64,000 bases of DNA from Virgibacillus proomii (GTDB lineage: Bacteria > Bacillota > Bacilli > Bacillales > Amphibacillaceae). Positions 18,950 to 27,524 of the stretch are shown piece by piece. Every line of letters starts with the position of its first letter. Within the stretch, counting starts at the first letter, position 1. The position numbers were made by a program, and so were the translations under genes. The stretch covers positions 62,001 through 126,000 of the forward strand of contig NZ_JAHLNO010000001.1 in assembly GCF_018916875.1 (NCBI RefSeq), read 5' to 3'. Under the pieces are notes generated by a model. It saw only the letters and a list, made by a program, of their open reading frames with translations, searched no databases and had not been told where the DNA came from.

Positions 18950-20257
18950 ATGCGTATGTATGATATTATTGAAAAAAAGCGCGATGGGCATGCATTAACG
19001 AAGGAAGAAATTAAATTTTTTATTGATGGCTATACCAAAAATGAAATTCCTGATTATCAAGTAAGTGCTTTATTAATGGCTATTTATTTTCAAGATATGA
19101 ATCATGAAGAACGCGCTCAGCTTACACAAGCAATGGTTGAATCTGGAGATCAAATTGACCTGTCAAAGATTAATGGAATTAAAGTCGATAAGCATTCAAC
19201 CGGTGGTGTTGGTGATACAACAACATTAATTTTAGCACCATTAGTAGCTTCTGTTGGTGTTCCCGTAGCTAAAATGAGTGGTAGAGGATTAGGGCATACA
19301 GGTGGTACGATTGACAAGCTTGAATCTGTACCAGGGTTTCATGTTGAAATTTCCAATGATGAATTTATTGAATTGGTAAACAAAAATAAAGTAGCAGTTG
19401 TTGGGCAATCCGGCAATTTAACTCCAGCGGATAAAAAAATATATGGTTTACGTGATGTTACGGCGACCGTTAATTCTATTCCGTTAATTGCTAGTTCCAT
19501 TATGAGTAAAAAAATAGCTTCTGGCGCAGATGCCATTGTACTTGATGTAAAAACAGGTGCCGGAGCATTTATGAAAAAATTAGATGAAGCAAAAGAATTA
19601 GCTACAGCAATGGTTACGATTGGAAATAAAGTTGGCAGAAATACAATGGCAGTTATTTCTGATATGAGTCAGCCACTAGGTAATGCAATTGGAAATGCGT
19701 TAGAAGTTAGTGAAGCTATTGAAACATTACGTGGAAATGGTCCTAAAGATTTAACCGAACTTTGTCTCACTTTAGGAAGTCAAATGGTTGTATTAGCTAA
19801 ACAAGCAGAATCTATTGATGAAGCGAGAGCTAAATTAAAAGAAAATCTTCATAATGGCAAAGCATTACAGCAGTTTAAGGTCTTCCTTGAATCACAAGGG
19901 GGGGACGCCTCCGTGGTAGATAACCCGGAAAAGCTTCCACAAGCTTCCTACCAAATTGAATTGCCGGCTAAATCATCAGGTATCATAGCTGAAATCATTG
20001 CTGATGATATTGGCACAGCAGCGATGATGTTAGGTGCTGGTAGAGCAACAAAGGATGCTGAGATTGATTTAGCAGTAGGAATGGTGTTGCATAAGAAAAT
20101 AGGTGATAAAGTTAATGAAGGAGAGTCATTACTTACAATCTATGCTAATTCTGAAAATCTAGATGAAGTGAAGGAAAAGCTATATAACAGTATTTCTATC
20201 TCTAGAGAAGATGTTATTGCACCAACATTAATCCATGATATTATAACAACTGCCTAA
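18950..20257 (+). CDS. pdp: Pyrimidine-nucleoside phosphorylase
   Basis: Phosphorolyses uridine, deoxyuridine and thymidine. 435 residues; glycosyltransferase family 3 with [14 protein letters not shown] near residue 80 (phosphate loop), [13 protein letters not shown] and a C-terminal alpha/beta domain. The ribosome site is weak (AAAGGTAGAG). In B. subtilis pdp lies elsewhere with deoC and nupC; here it is the third gene of the deoB-pupG operon, 9 bp after pupG, giving one unit for purine and pyrimidine nucleoside use. Confidence 0.95.
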   Translation: MRMYDIIEKKRDGHALTKEEIKFFIDGYTKNEIPDYQVSALLMAIYFQDMNHEERAQLTQAMVESGDQIDLSKINGIKVDKHSTGGVGDTTTLILAPLVASVGVPVAKMSGRGLGHTGGTIDKLESVPGFHVEISNDEFIELVNKNKVAVVGQSGNLTPADKKIYGLRDVTATVNSIPLIASSIMSKKIASGADAIVLDVKTGAGAFMKKLDEAKELATAMVTIGNKVGRNTMAVISDMSQPLGNAIGNALEVSEAIETLRGNGPKDLTELCLTLGSQMVVLAKQAESIDEARAKLKENLHNGKALQQFKVFLESQGGDASVVDNPEKLPQASYQIELPAKSSGIIAEIIADDIGTAAMMLGAGRATKDAEIDLAVGMVLHKKIGDKVNEGESLLTIYANSENLDEVKEKLYNSISISREDVIAPTLIHDIITTA

Positions 20258-20268
20258 CTTAAATGAAT

Positions 20269-20323
20269 GGACTCCTTTAAAGAACCGTATTTTATAACGG
20301 ATTCTTTCAAAGGAGTTTTTTAA
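20269..20323 (+). terminator. Rho-independent terminator of deoB-pupG-pdp
   Basis: Long stem GACTCCTTTAAAGAACCGT ... ACGGATTCTTTCAAAGGAGT followed by TTTTTT. Confidence 0.9.
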
Positions 20324-20331
20324 GTGATACT

Positions 20332-20440
20332 TTAAAAAATTCTAAATAAAGTAAAGTTGTGCTATTTGTGTTCCATCCGGATACACTTCGCTTTCCGTGG
20401 GCAACGCCTCAACTTCCTCGGAAGCAAAGATGCACTTGTT
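20332..20440 (+). repeat. F-type repeat fragment
   Basis: Matches the repeat at 48097-48270 over its first part (ACTTTAAAAAATTCTA, GTGTTCCATCCGGATACAC, TTCGCTTTCCGTGGG, AACGCCTCAACTTCCTCGGA). Similar TTCGCTTTCCG repeats are, as I recall, common between genes in Bacillaceae. The second half is missing. Confidence 0.6.
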
Positions 20441-20507
20441 CATATATTAGTTCATAATCATAGCCAACTTCCATTGTTTGATAGCGCAACGATGGAAGAG
20501 TTAAACG

Positions 20508-20585
20508 TTGAGGTACTTCCTTTTTCATATCTTGCAGCCCTTGTGGTACATGGGCTAAGAATTATGAAATTCATTCAAGCTACTA
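20508..20585 (-). mobile_element. 5' end fragment of an IS transposase
   Basis: Nearly identical to 49440-49508. On the minus strand it contains the upstream sequence and first codons MYHKGCKI(stop)KRKYL of the transposase whose larger remnant lies at 48284-49485. Only the first about 15 codons remain. Confidence 0.55.
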
Positions 20586-21075
20586 ACCAACTAGTAATAT
20601 TGAAATATAGACTTCTTTTTCATCCAATTTAATGCAAGCATCACTTTATTCTCTTAAAAACCTTCCCTGGATCTATACATAATTAGTCACCTATTTGGAT
20701 ACTTCAAAGCGTCCTTCATATTATTAAATTCTTCAACTCCTATAAATCTATAGTATAAGAAAAATATGAAATGGATAAGCTAGATGTATGTCGTCTGGAA
20801 AGAAAGCTTAACGCAGGAAAAACAAACTTGTTAGTGTATTCTGTTTTTTTACCTAAGGAATGTTGTTTTCAACTTTTATCCAGTTGAAGTTCTTTCATTC
20901 CTGTTAATAAGAAGTAGTATAAACTCGCTCTAAAAACTGTTATAAGTAGTGTTGATCCAAGAAGCTTTCCTTATCATTTAAACGAATTAGATCCTTACAA
21001 ATACGATACACTAGCGTTTCACTTCTTCATGTAAACCATCAAAAAACGAAGTGTACTGCATTTTAGGATGAGTGT
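20586..21075. other. Non-coding region upstream of R4, nothing recognised
   Basis: About 490 bp without a convincing gene. A TATAGTATAAGAAAAA stretch at about 20751 is shared with about 3960. Confidence 0.35.
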
Positions 21076-21080
21076 TTTAT

Positions 21081-21232
21081 CCCGCATGTAAGGTGCCGTA
21101 AGACTCCCACTTCAAGATCAGTTGATACAAAAGGTCTAAGTGGGAGAAAACGGCACCTAAATGCCCGATTCGTTCTACTAACATTCAGTAGGAGATGGAA
21201 GAAAACTCCTACTGAATGAAGTTTCACTATAT
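21081..21232 (+). repeat. R element copy R4
   Basis: After TTTAT (21076-21080). CCCGCATGTAAGG, outer stem GGTGCCGT/ACGGCACC with inner CTCCCACTT/AAGTGGGAG, linker AAATGCCCGATTCGTTC, second hairpin CATTCAGTAGGAG/CTCCTACTGAATG, end GTTTCACTATAT. Ends 60 bp before the dacF start. Confidence 0.88.
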
Positions 21233-21292
21233 AGAATAACTTTTATAAAAACAGCGGACGACAATACATACAAGCCATTGGAGGGAAAAAGG

Positions 21293-22468
21293 ATGAAGAA
21301 AAGTCTATTCGCAACTGGTATGGTCTTCTTTTTACTTGTAAGTATCTTGTTACCAGTAAGCGCTGCAGCAGAAGAAAATACGGATGCTAAAAATTTAACT
21401 GTTGATGCTAAATCTGCCATTTTAATTGAACGGGATACAGGAAAAGTATTATTTAATAAAAATGAGCATGAAAAGCTTTCACCAGCAAGTATGACTAAAA
21501 TAATGACACTATTATTAATTATGGAAGCATTGGGAGAAGGAAAGTTAAAATTGGATGAAAAAATACGAGTCAGTGAACGTGCTGCTTCAATGGGGGGATC
21601 GCAAATATTCTTAGAGACCGGGGAGGAGATGAGTGTTGAAGATTTACTAAAAGGAATTGCAGTTGCTTCGGGAAATGATGCAAGTGTCGCTTTGGCAGAA
21701 CGAATTGCTGGAAGTGAGCAAGCTTTTGTTAAAAAAATGAATGAAAAGGCAAAGGAACTACAATTAAAAAATACAAAGTTTCAAAATTCAACAGGACTTC
21801 CTGCAGATGATCATTACAGTACAGCTTATGATATGTCGATTATGTCTAAAGAACTGTTAAAACATGAATCCATTACAAAGTATACGTCTATTTATGAAGA
21901 TTATTTACGGAAAGGGAAAGAAAATGAGTTTTGGCTAGTAAATACAAATCGTTTAGTGAAATTTTATCCAGGGGTAGATGGCTTGAAAACTGGATATACA
22001 AGTGAAGCGAAATATTGTTTAACAGCAACTGCTGAAAAAGACGATATGCGTGTTATTGCGGTTGTAATGGGAGCAGATTCTACAAAAGAGAGAAATGCCC
22101 AAGTATCACAAATGTTAGATTATGCTTTTAATCATTTCCAGACAAAAAAGCTATTTAAAAAAGGGGATAAGATCACGGAACTGAACCTTTTGAAAGCAGA
22201 AAATAAAATTACAGATGTCGTTGCCTCTGAGTCGATAAGTACATTGTATCGCCGTGGAGAATCAACCGATAAAATTACGACAGATATTCACTTAGTCAAA
22301 GATTTAAATCTTCCGGTCAAACGTGGTGAAAAGGTCGGGGAATTGATCGTCAAAAATGGGGATACCATTTTGTCAAAAAGTGCTCTAACCGTAGAAGAGC
22401 CTATTCAGCAAGCATCCTTTTTAACACTTTGGAAACGTACATGGCAAACATTGGCGAAAAATGAATAA
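21293..22468 (+). CDS. dacF: D-alanyl-D-alanine carboxypeptidase DacF
   Basis: Penicillin-binding protein of the S11 family that trims peptidoglycan peptides, active in the forespore. 391 residues: signal peptide (hydrophobic 5-20, cut near SAAAEE), catalytic SxxK at Ser66-Lys69, SGN at 126-128, KTG at 232-234, then the C-terminal beta domain and an amphipathic end that may tether it to the membrane. ATG at 21293 chosen: GGAGGGAAAAAGG precedes it; 21278 (TTG) is within that site. Immediately upstream of spoIIA as in B. subtilis. A repeat element lies just before its promoter region. Confidence 0.93.
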   Translation: MKKSLFATGMVFFLLVSILLPVSAAAEENTDAKNLTVDAKSAILIERDTGKVLFNKNEHEKLSPASMTKIMTLLLIMEALGEGKLKLDEKIRVSERAASMGGSQIFLETGEEMSVEDLLKGIAVASGNDASVALAERIAGSEQAFVKKMNEKAKELQLKNTKFQNSTGLPADDHYSTAYDMSIMSKELLKHESITKYTSIYEDYLRKGKENEFWLVNTNRLVKFYPGVDGLKTGYTSEAKYCLTATAEKDDMRVIAVVMGADSTKERNAQVSQMLDYAFNHFQTKKLFKKGDKITELNLLKAENKITDVVASESISTLYRRGESTDKITTDIHLVKDLNLPVKRGEKVGELIVKNGDTILSKSALTVEEPIQQASFLTLWKRTWQTLAKNE

Positions 22469-22512
22469 TTAATTCTATTTTTTAGGGATTTCTTCTTCTT
22501 TTGTCAACTTGC

Positions 22513-22539
22513 AGGAATTAGCCTATTGTATGGAGAAAC
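22513..22539 (+). promoter_or_regulatory. Candidate sigma-H promoter of the spoIIA operon
   Basis: AGGAATT (22513-22519), 11-12 base gap, then GGAGAAA, resembling the sigma-H pattern RnAGGAWWW/RnnGAAT. The spoIIA operon of B. subtilis uses a sigma-H promoter at this position. The -10 match is imperfect. Confidence 0.4.
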
Positions 22540-22576
22540 AGGTAATTACAGTAAGTAAAGCATAGGAGGAAAGGAA

Positions 22577-22930
22577 ATGGAGCTGAATTCAACATTTGCT
22601 GTTAAAGAAGATGTACTCATTGTAAGGCTTTCTGGAGAGTTGGATCACCATGAAGCAGAATTATTGCGTAAGAAATGGAAAAAAGTAATGGATAAGCATA
22701 AGGTAAAACACGTTGTTTTGAACTTAGAAGAAATGACATTTATGGATAGTTCAGGTCTTGGAGTAGTCCTTGGCAGATATAAAGAAGTATTGCAGCTTGG
22801 TGGAGAAATGGTTGTTTGTTCAATTTCTCCGTCAGTTAAACGGCTATTTGAAATGTCAGGTCTCTTCAAAATTGTTCGTTTGGAGGAGAATGAACAATTT
22901 GCTTTAGAAACATTGGGGGTGGCATCGTGA
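22577..22930 (+). CDS. spoIIAA: Anti-sigma factor antagonist SpoIIAA
   Basis: STAS-domain protein, 117 residues, that frees sigma-F by binding SpoIIAB in the forespore. The phosphorylated serine is Ser58 in [12 protein letters not shown], the same number as in B. subtilis. AGGAGG upstream. Stop overlaps the spoIIAB start (GTGA), so the two are translationally coupled. Confidence 0.95.
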   Translation: MELNSTFAVKEDVLIVRLSGELDHHEAELLRKKWKKVMDKHKVKHVVLNLEEMTFMDSSGLGVVLGRYKEVLQLGGEMVVCSISPSVKRLFEMSGLFKIVRLEENEQFALETLGVAS

Positions 22931-23370
22931 AAAATGAAATGACGGTTACATTTTCTAGTGTCAGTGAAAATGAAGCTTTTGCTAGGGTAACAGTTGCAGC
23001 TTTTGTCAGCCAATTAGATCCAACAATGGACGAGCTAACCGAGATTAAAACAGTTGTCTCCGAAGCTGTAACGAATTGTATTATTCATGCATATAATAAT
23101 GAATCTCATCACGAAGTTACGATTACATGCTCTATTATGGATGGAGAAGTAGAGTTGACGATTAAAGATAATGGTGTCGGAATTGCTAATATAGATGAAG
23201 CGCGTCAGCCGTTATATACTTCCAAGCCAGAGCTGGAACGTTCTGGAATGGGCTTTACAATCATCGAAAACTTCATGGACACGGTAGAGGTTATATCCCA
23301 TCCTGGTAAAGGTACAACTGTGTATATGACGAAACAATTAACAAAAGCCAAAACGGTGTGCTCATCATGA
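22927..23370 (+). CDS. spoIIAB: Anti-sigma-F factor / SpoIIAA kinase SpoIIAB
   Basis: GHKL-type serine kinase, 147 residues, that holds sigma-F and phosphorylates SpoIIAA. N box [15 protein letters not shown]1 box DNGVGI and G2 box [12 protein letters not shown] are clear. GTG start overlaps the spoIIAA stop by four bases. sigF follows after 6 bp. Confidence 0.95.
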   Translation: MKNEMTVTFSSVSENEAFARVTVAAFVSQLDPTMDELTEIKTVVSEAVTNCIIHAYNNESHHEVTITCSIMDGEVELTIKDNGVGIANIDEARQPLYTSKPELERSGMGFTIIENFMDTVEVISHPGKGTTVYMTKQLTKAKTVCSS

Positions 23371-23376
23371 GGGAAT

Positions 23377-24138
23377 ATGTCAATGAATGTTAATGTAAAA
23401 AGGAACAATAAAACCGAGACATTAACAGATGAGGAAGTAAAACAACTAATTGAAAAAAGTCAACAAGGTGATAAAGCCGCAAGAGATATATTAGTGGAAA
23501 AAAATATGCGTCTCGTCTGGTCTGTTGTTCAACGATTTATTAACAGAGGATATGACCCGGATGATTTGTTTCAGATAGGAAGTATCGGGCTAATCAAATC
23601 GATAGATAAATTTGATTTATCTTATGATGTGCGCTTTTCTACCTACGCAGTTCCGATGATTATTGGAGAAATTCAACGATTTATTCGCGATGACGGCACC
23701 ATTAAAGTTAGTCGTTCACTAAAAGAAACGGGAAATCGTATTCGTAAGAAGAAAGATGAATTGACTAAACAATTAGGCAGATCGCCAACTGTACATGAAA
23801 TAGCTAAAGCGATAGATATTTCTGCAGAAGAAGTAGTCCATGCACAAGAGGCTGCAAAATCTCCCCAATCTATACATGAAACCGTTTTTGAAAACGATGG
23901 GGATCCAATTACATTATTAGATCAAATTTCAGATCAGGATACGAAGTGGTTTGAAAAACTGACCTTGCAAGAAGCGATTCGAGTGCTTAGTGAAAGAGAA
24001 AGATTAATTGTTTATTTGCGTTATTATAAAGATCAAACACAATCCGAAGTTGCTGAACGATTAGGCATTTCTCAAGTTCAAGTATCCCGTTTGGAAAAGA
24101 AAATTTTAGAGGAAATGAAGCATTATATCGATTCCTAA
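23377..24138 (+). CDS. sigF: RNA polymerase sigma-F factor
   Basis: First forespore sigma factor, 253 residues. Region 2 (NMRLVWSVVQRF, DLFQIGSIGLIKSIDKFD, RFSTYAVPMI), region 3 (GRSPTVHEIAKAI) and region 4 (RERLIVYLRYY, QSEVAERLGISQVQVSRLEK) are all present. Third gene of the spoIIA operon, held by SpoIIAB until SpoIIAA is dephosphorylated. Confidence 0.96.
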   Translation: MSMNVNVKRNNKTETLTDEEVKQLIEKSQQGDKAARDILVEKNMRLVWSVVQRFINRGYDPDDLFQIGSIGLIKSIDKFDLSYDVRFSTYAVPMIIGEIQRFIRDDGTIKVSRSLKETGNRIRKKKDELTKQLGRSPTVHEIAKAIDISAEEVVHAQEAAKSPQSIHETVFENDGDPITLLDQISDQDTKWFEKLTLQEAIRVLSERERLIVYLRYYKDQTQSEVAERLGISQVQVSRLEKKILEEMKHYIDS

Positions 24139-24158
24139 AACCCCCTAGCTTGCTCTGG

Positions 24159-24205
24159 TCAGCTTGTAGAAAAATCCATTGGCTTTCTACAAGCTTTTTT
24201 GTTGT
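24159..24205 (+). terminator. Rho-independent terminator of the spoIIA operon
   Basis: AGCTTGTAGAAA ... TTTCTACAAGCT followed by TTTTTTG. Confidence 0.88.
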
Positions 24206-24211
24206 TTACAG

Positions 24212-24335
24212 TCAGACGAATACTTCTCGCTTTCCGCGGACGAACCCTTGAGCCACCTCGCGAAAACCGCCACTCGTGGGGCTCGGATTGTCGTTTTCCC
24301 GAGAGGAGTCTCGCAGTATTCGTCTTCCCTTTATT
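24212..24335. repeat. F-type intergenic repeat
   Basis: Imperfect palindrome bounded by GACGAATACT at the left and AGTATTCGTC at the right, with TCGCTTTCCGCGGACGAAC and CGAGAGGAGTCTCGC inside. Repeats of this kind are, as I recall, frequent between genes of Bacillaceae. The rest of the gap to 24640 shows no recognisable gene. Confidence 0.55.
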
Positions 24336-24642
24336 TGAGAATTGTTTCCACTTATCCAATCCTGGATAGGTGAAGAAGAGTCTTCTTCATGTTCTTGGAT
24401 AGGAAGCTGTTAATAGATCTTGCCATGTATGTTTTCTTTTCCGCGCATGACAATAACTATAGCATACAGTTCTTTTGAATCCGCTAAGCTACGCTCCACT
24501 TTTTCTTTTCTCATTTGATAGGGCCAATTCTCCCTTCATTGGTCAGCCTTTCCTCAACTGACTTTGTGGTTTCCATTTCATATTAAGGTTTAAAAGTTTA
24601 TACGTTGTCTATTAGCGTAATACTAGTTCTACAATTATCCAG

Positions 24643-24671
24643 TGTAATTATCAGTTATTTAGTACATACTA
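24643..24671 (+). promoter_or_regulatory. Candidate sigma-G promoter of spoVAA
   Basis: CATACTA (24665-24671) is the exact sigma-G -10 sequence; TGTAAT at 24643 with a 16-base spacer is a weaker -35. spoVA is a sigma-G operon in B. subtilis. Confidence 0.45.
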
Positions 24672-24708
24672 ATTTGTACATTATAGCAAGTAAAGGGGGA
24701 TGATATAC

Positions 24709-25335
24709 ATGGCAATGCAAGTTTATTTGCGGATGAAAAAAAATCTAGAGTTAACCGGTTACCAAGAATTAAAGCTAAAAGATATTGCTGTTATATCAAC
24801 AAATAGCAACAAGAAACAACAGTTGGAAAATTTACCGATTTATCGCGTAAGTAAAAAAGATAATAATATTGTTATTATTGACAGTTTTATGGTTATCGAG
24901 CATTTGAATAAGGAGTTTGCAGATTTGGAGTTTCAGTTAATCGGTCCAGCTCAAACAGTTATTCGAATTCAAAAACGGCGAAATTCACCATCTGTTTTCA
25001 TAGCAATGGGAGTATGGCTGTTAATATTTGTTGGAACTGCTATGACTATTATGAACTTTCATTACGATGTTAGTATGCAAGAAGTTCAGCAAAAAATCCA
25101 TTATTTGTTAACTGGAGAGAAGAAGGAATATCCTTTATGGTTGCAAATTCCTTATTCATTTGGCTTAGGGATAGGTATGCTGTTATTTTTCAATCATTGG
25201 TTCAATAAACGATTTAATGAAGAACCAAGCCCCTTGGAAGTCGAGATCTATAACTATCAACAAGATCTTGACAGCTATGTCATCCATCATGAAAATACGC
25301 TAAATGATACCAATGCTCCTCATTCATCTTCTTGA
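24709..25335 (+). CDS. spoVAA: Stage V sporulation protein AA
   Basis: First protein of the SpoVA complex, which moves calcium dipicolinate across the forespore inner membrane. 208 residues: N-terminal cytosolic part with VYLRMKKNLEL and YRVSKKDNNIVI, then two membrane segments (about 104-125 and 145-165). ATG at 24709 follows AAAGGGGGA; the in-frame ATG at 24700 lies inside that site. Its end overlaps spoVAB by 23 bases. Confidence 0.9.
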   Translation: MAMQVYLRMKKNLELTGYQELKLKDIAVISTNSNKKQQLENLPIYRVSKKDNNIVIIDSFMVIEHLNKEFADLEFQLIGPAQTVIRIQKRRNSPSVFIAMGVWLLIFVGTAMTIMNFHYDVSMQEVQQKIHYLLTGEKKEYPLWLQIPYSFGLGIGMLLFFNHWFNKRFNEEPSPLEVEIYNYQQDLDSYVIHHENTLNDTNAPHSSS

Positions 25336-25732
25336 AGCCCTTATTGGTTTTAGTGCAGGTCTTGCTGTAGGGGCTGGGTATGTAGCGTTTATAACGATAT
25401 TAGGAATTATCCCTAGGCTGATTCAATTGAGTAAAACCGAAATGTTTTTGCCAATTTATACGGCATGCATTTTATTCGGCAGTATATTTGGAATTTACTT
25501 ATCGTTTACAAGCCAGACGTGGGAATACTCAGCTATTATAGTTGCTATTTGGGGATTGATGCAAGGCATTTTTAACGGCATGCTGGCGGCCGCTTTAACT
25601 GAAGTTCTTAACGTATTTCCTATCTTGTATAAACGGATTGGTGTTGAAAAGCACTTGCTTTGGTTATTTATGGCGATTGTCTTTGGGAAAATTGCTGGTT
25701 CGTTATTCCAATGGGTATTTTTTGTACGTTAA
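25313..25732 (+). CDS. spoVAB: Stage V sporulation protein AB
   Basis: Small SpoVA membrane protein, 139 residues, with about four hydrophobic helices (SAGLAVGAGYVAF, ILFGSIFGIYLSF, GIFNGMLAAALTE, WLFMAIVFGKIAG). The start is ATG 25313 or 25304; neither has a good ribosome site, and overlap with spoVAA suggests coupled translation. In B. subtilis spoVAC, AD and AE would follow; here spoVAF comes next. Confidence 0.85.
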   Translation: MLLIHLLEALIGFSAGLAVGAGYVAFITILGIIPRLIQLSKTEMFLPIYTACILFGSIFGIYLSFTSQTWEYSAIIVAIWGLMQGIFNGMLAAALTEVLNVFPILYKRIGVEKHLLWLFMAIVFGKIAGSLFQWVFFVR

Positions 25733-25904
25733 GTAAGTTTAAGTAGTACAGCCAGATCTCCTGTGTTCTGGGCTAACCCCATGCCAGGTCTAATTCTCAC
25801 GCGGATTATTCAGTGTCGTAACTTTTTAGATCTTAAATATATAAACCCAATCGTGTCAAAGGCTTTGGACTAGCCTTTAAGAAACAACAAAGGAGGGCTT
25901 ACAT

Positions 25905-27383
25905 ATGCCACAAACCGATCAGAAAATCCCCGTCTTCCCAAAACTAAAAGACACCGAGCAGTACATGAAAAAACGTGTTGGTATAGGTGTGTCATTTGAT
26001 TTAGGGTTTCGTGAAATTGTGCTATTGAAACGTCCTATTCAAATTTACTATTTAACAGGACTATGCGACTCATTGGTCATTCAGGAACTGTTAAAAGAAT
26101 TAATTCAAGTTAATGATCGTGAATCAAACGCAAGGAAGCTCCCGGAAATAATCGAAAACCGTTTATTGCATCAGCAAGTAGAACGATCAAACACAATGGA
26201 TGAAGCTGTTGATCAAATGCTTTCTGGTTTAATTGTCCTCTTTATGGATGGAGAAAAATTTGCTTTTGTTATTGATGTAAGAAATTATCCGGGAAGAACA
26301 CCAGAAGAACCCGATATTGAACGCGTTGTACGTGGATCAAGAGATGGCTATACGGAAAATATCATTGAAAATACTGCATTAACGAGAAGAAGAATTCGTG
26401 ATCCAAGATTACGAAATGAAATGTTAAAAGTTGGTGAGCGCTCCAAAACTGATGTTTGCCTTAGTTATATTGCAGATGTTGCTGATCATGGACTTGTACA
26501 TTTAATTAAGGAAAGGATACAAGCAATTGAAGTAGACGGTATCTCAATGGCAGATAAATCAATTGATGAATTTATCATACACCGCAAGTGGTATCCCTTT
26601 CCTTTGGTTCGATATACCGAAAGGCCAGATGTAGCAGCTAATCACTTATTAGAGGGTCATGTATTAATTATTGTAGATACATCACCAAGTGTCATCATTT
26701 TACCTACCACCTTTTTCCATCATCTGCAACATGCAGAAGAGTATCGACAAACACCTGCAGTTGGTACTTTTGTTAGGTGGATACGTTTTTTAGCTGTATT
26801 TGCATCGATGTATTTACTGCCTTTATGGTTGCTTTTTGTTACTGAACCAGAACTTTTGCCTAAAGAATTTGCTTTCATTGGTCCGAACGAAGAAGGCAAT
26901 ATCTCTATACCCATACAAATCATTATGGCAGTGATTGGGATTGAATTTCTTCGTATGGCTGCTATTCATACACCAACACCATTATCTACCTCTATGGGGT
27001 TAATTGCAGCGGTTTTAATCGGACAAATTGCGATTGATGTTGGTATGTTTAGTCCGGAGGTTATTTTGTATGTATCCGTTAGTGCGATTGGTTCGTATGT
27101 AACACCGAGCTATGAATTAAGTGTATCTAACAAGATTGTAAATATTATATTTGTTATTTTAACGGGTATTTTTGGATTAATTGGTTTTATTGCAGTGTTT
27201 TTGGCACATATTTTGTTTTTGGTTCAATTGAAGTCACTGAGAACACCATATCTATGGCCATTTATCCCGTTTAATGCCAGAGCTATGTTGCACACGCTAT
27301 TTCGTATACCAATCCCTTATACAAATAGTAGACCGAGCATTGTTCATCCGAAAAACGATTATCGTCAACCTGAAGGTAAATAA
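25905..27383 (+). CDS. spoVAF: Stage V sporulation protein AF (GerA-family membrane protein)
   Basis: 492 residues, GerA-type A subunit. Soluble N-terminal half (ERVVRGSRDGYTENIIENTA, and RRRIRDPRLR), then a membrane half from about residue 280 with four to five helices. SpoVAF is thought to work with SpoVA and germinant receptors in the spore inner membrane. AAAGGAGGGC precedes the ATG. In B. subtilis it is also the last spoVA gene before lysA. Here 170 bp separate it from spoVAB and the AC, AD and AE genes are absent between them. Confidence 0.92.
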   Translation: MPQTDQKIPVFPKLKDTEQYMKKRVGIGVSFDLGFREIVLLKRPIQIYYLTGLCDSLVIQELLKELIQVNDRESNARKLPEIIENRLLHQQVERSNTMDEAVDQMLSGLIVLFMDGEKFAFVIDVRNYPGRTPEEPDIERVVRGSRDGYTENIIENTALTRRRIRDPRLRNEMLKVGERSKTDVCLSYIADVADHGLVHLIKERIQAIEVDGISMADKSIDEFIIHRKWYPFPLVRYTERPDVAANHLLEGHVLIIVDTSPSVIILPTTFFHHLQHAEEYRQTPAVGTFVRWIRFLAVFASMYLLPLWLLFVTEPELLPKEFAFIGPNEEGNISIPIQIIMAVIGIEFLRMAAIHTPTPLSTSMGLIAAVLIGQIAIDVGMFSPEVILYVSVSAIGSYVTPSYELSVSNKIVNIIFVILTGIFGLIGFIAVFLAHILFLVQLKSLRTPYLWPFIPFNARAMLHTLFRIPIPYTNSRPSIVHPKNDYRQPEGK

Positions 27384-27426
27384 GTTGACAAAATTTGAAT
27401 ATTTAACAAGATTTTTAACGATCAGT

Positions 27427-27459
27427 AGAGCTAATGCAAGCATTGGCTCTTTTCTTTTA
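27427..27459 (+). terminator. Terminator after spoVAF
   Basis: AGAGCTAATG-CAAG-CATTGGCTCT followed by TTTCTTTT. Confidence 0.75.
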
Positions 27460-27524
27460 TACGTCAGTATGGTAAAGTTTTTAATTATAATGCGTTAGCG
27501 CACAAAATTTGGAGGCTTTACGAC

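Noticed and set aside
20357..20632. 91-codon ORF between pdp and dacF
   Set aside because: Composed of an F-type repeat and an IS end fragment.
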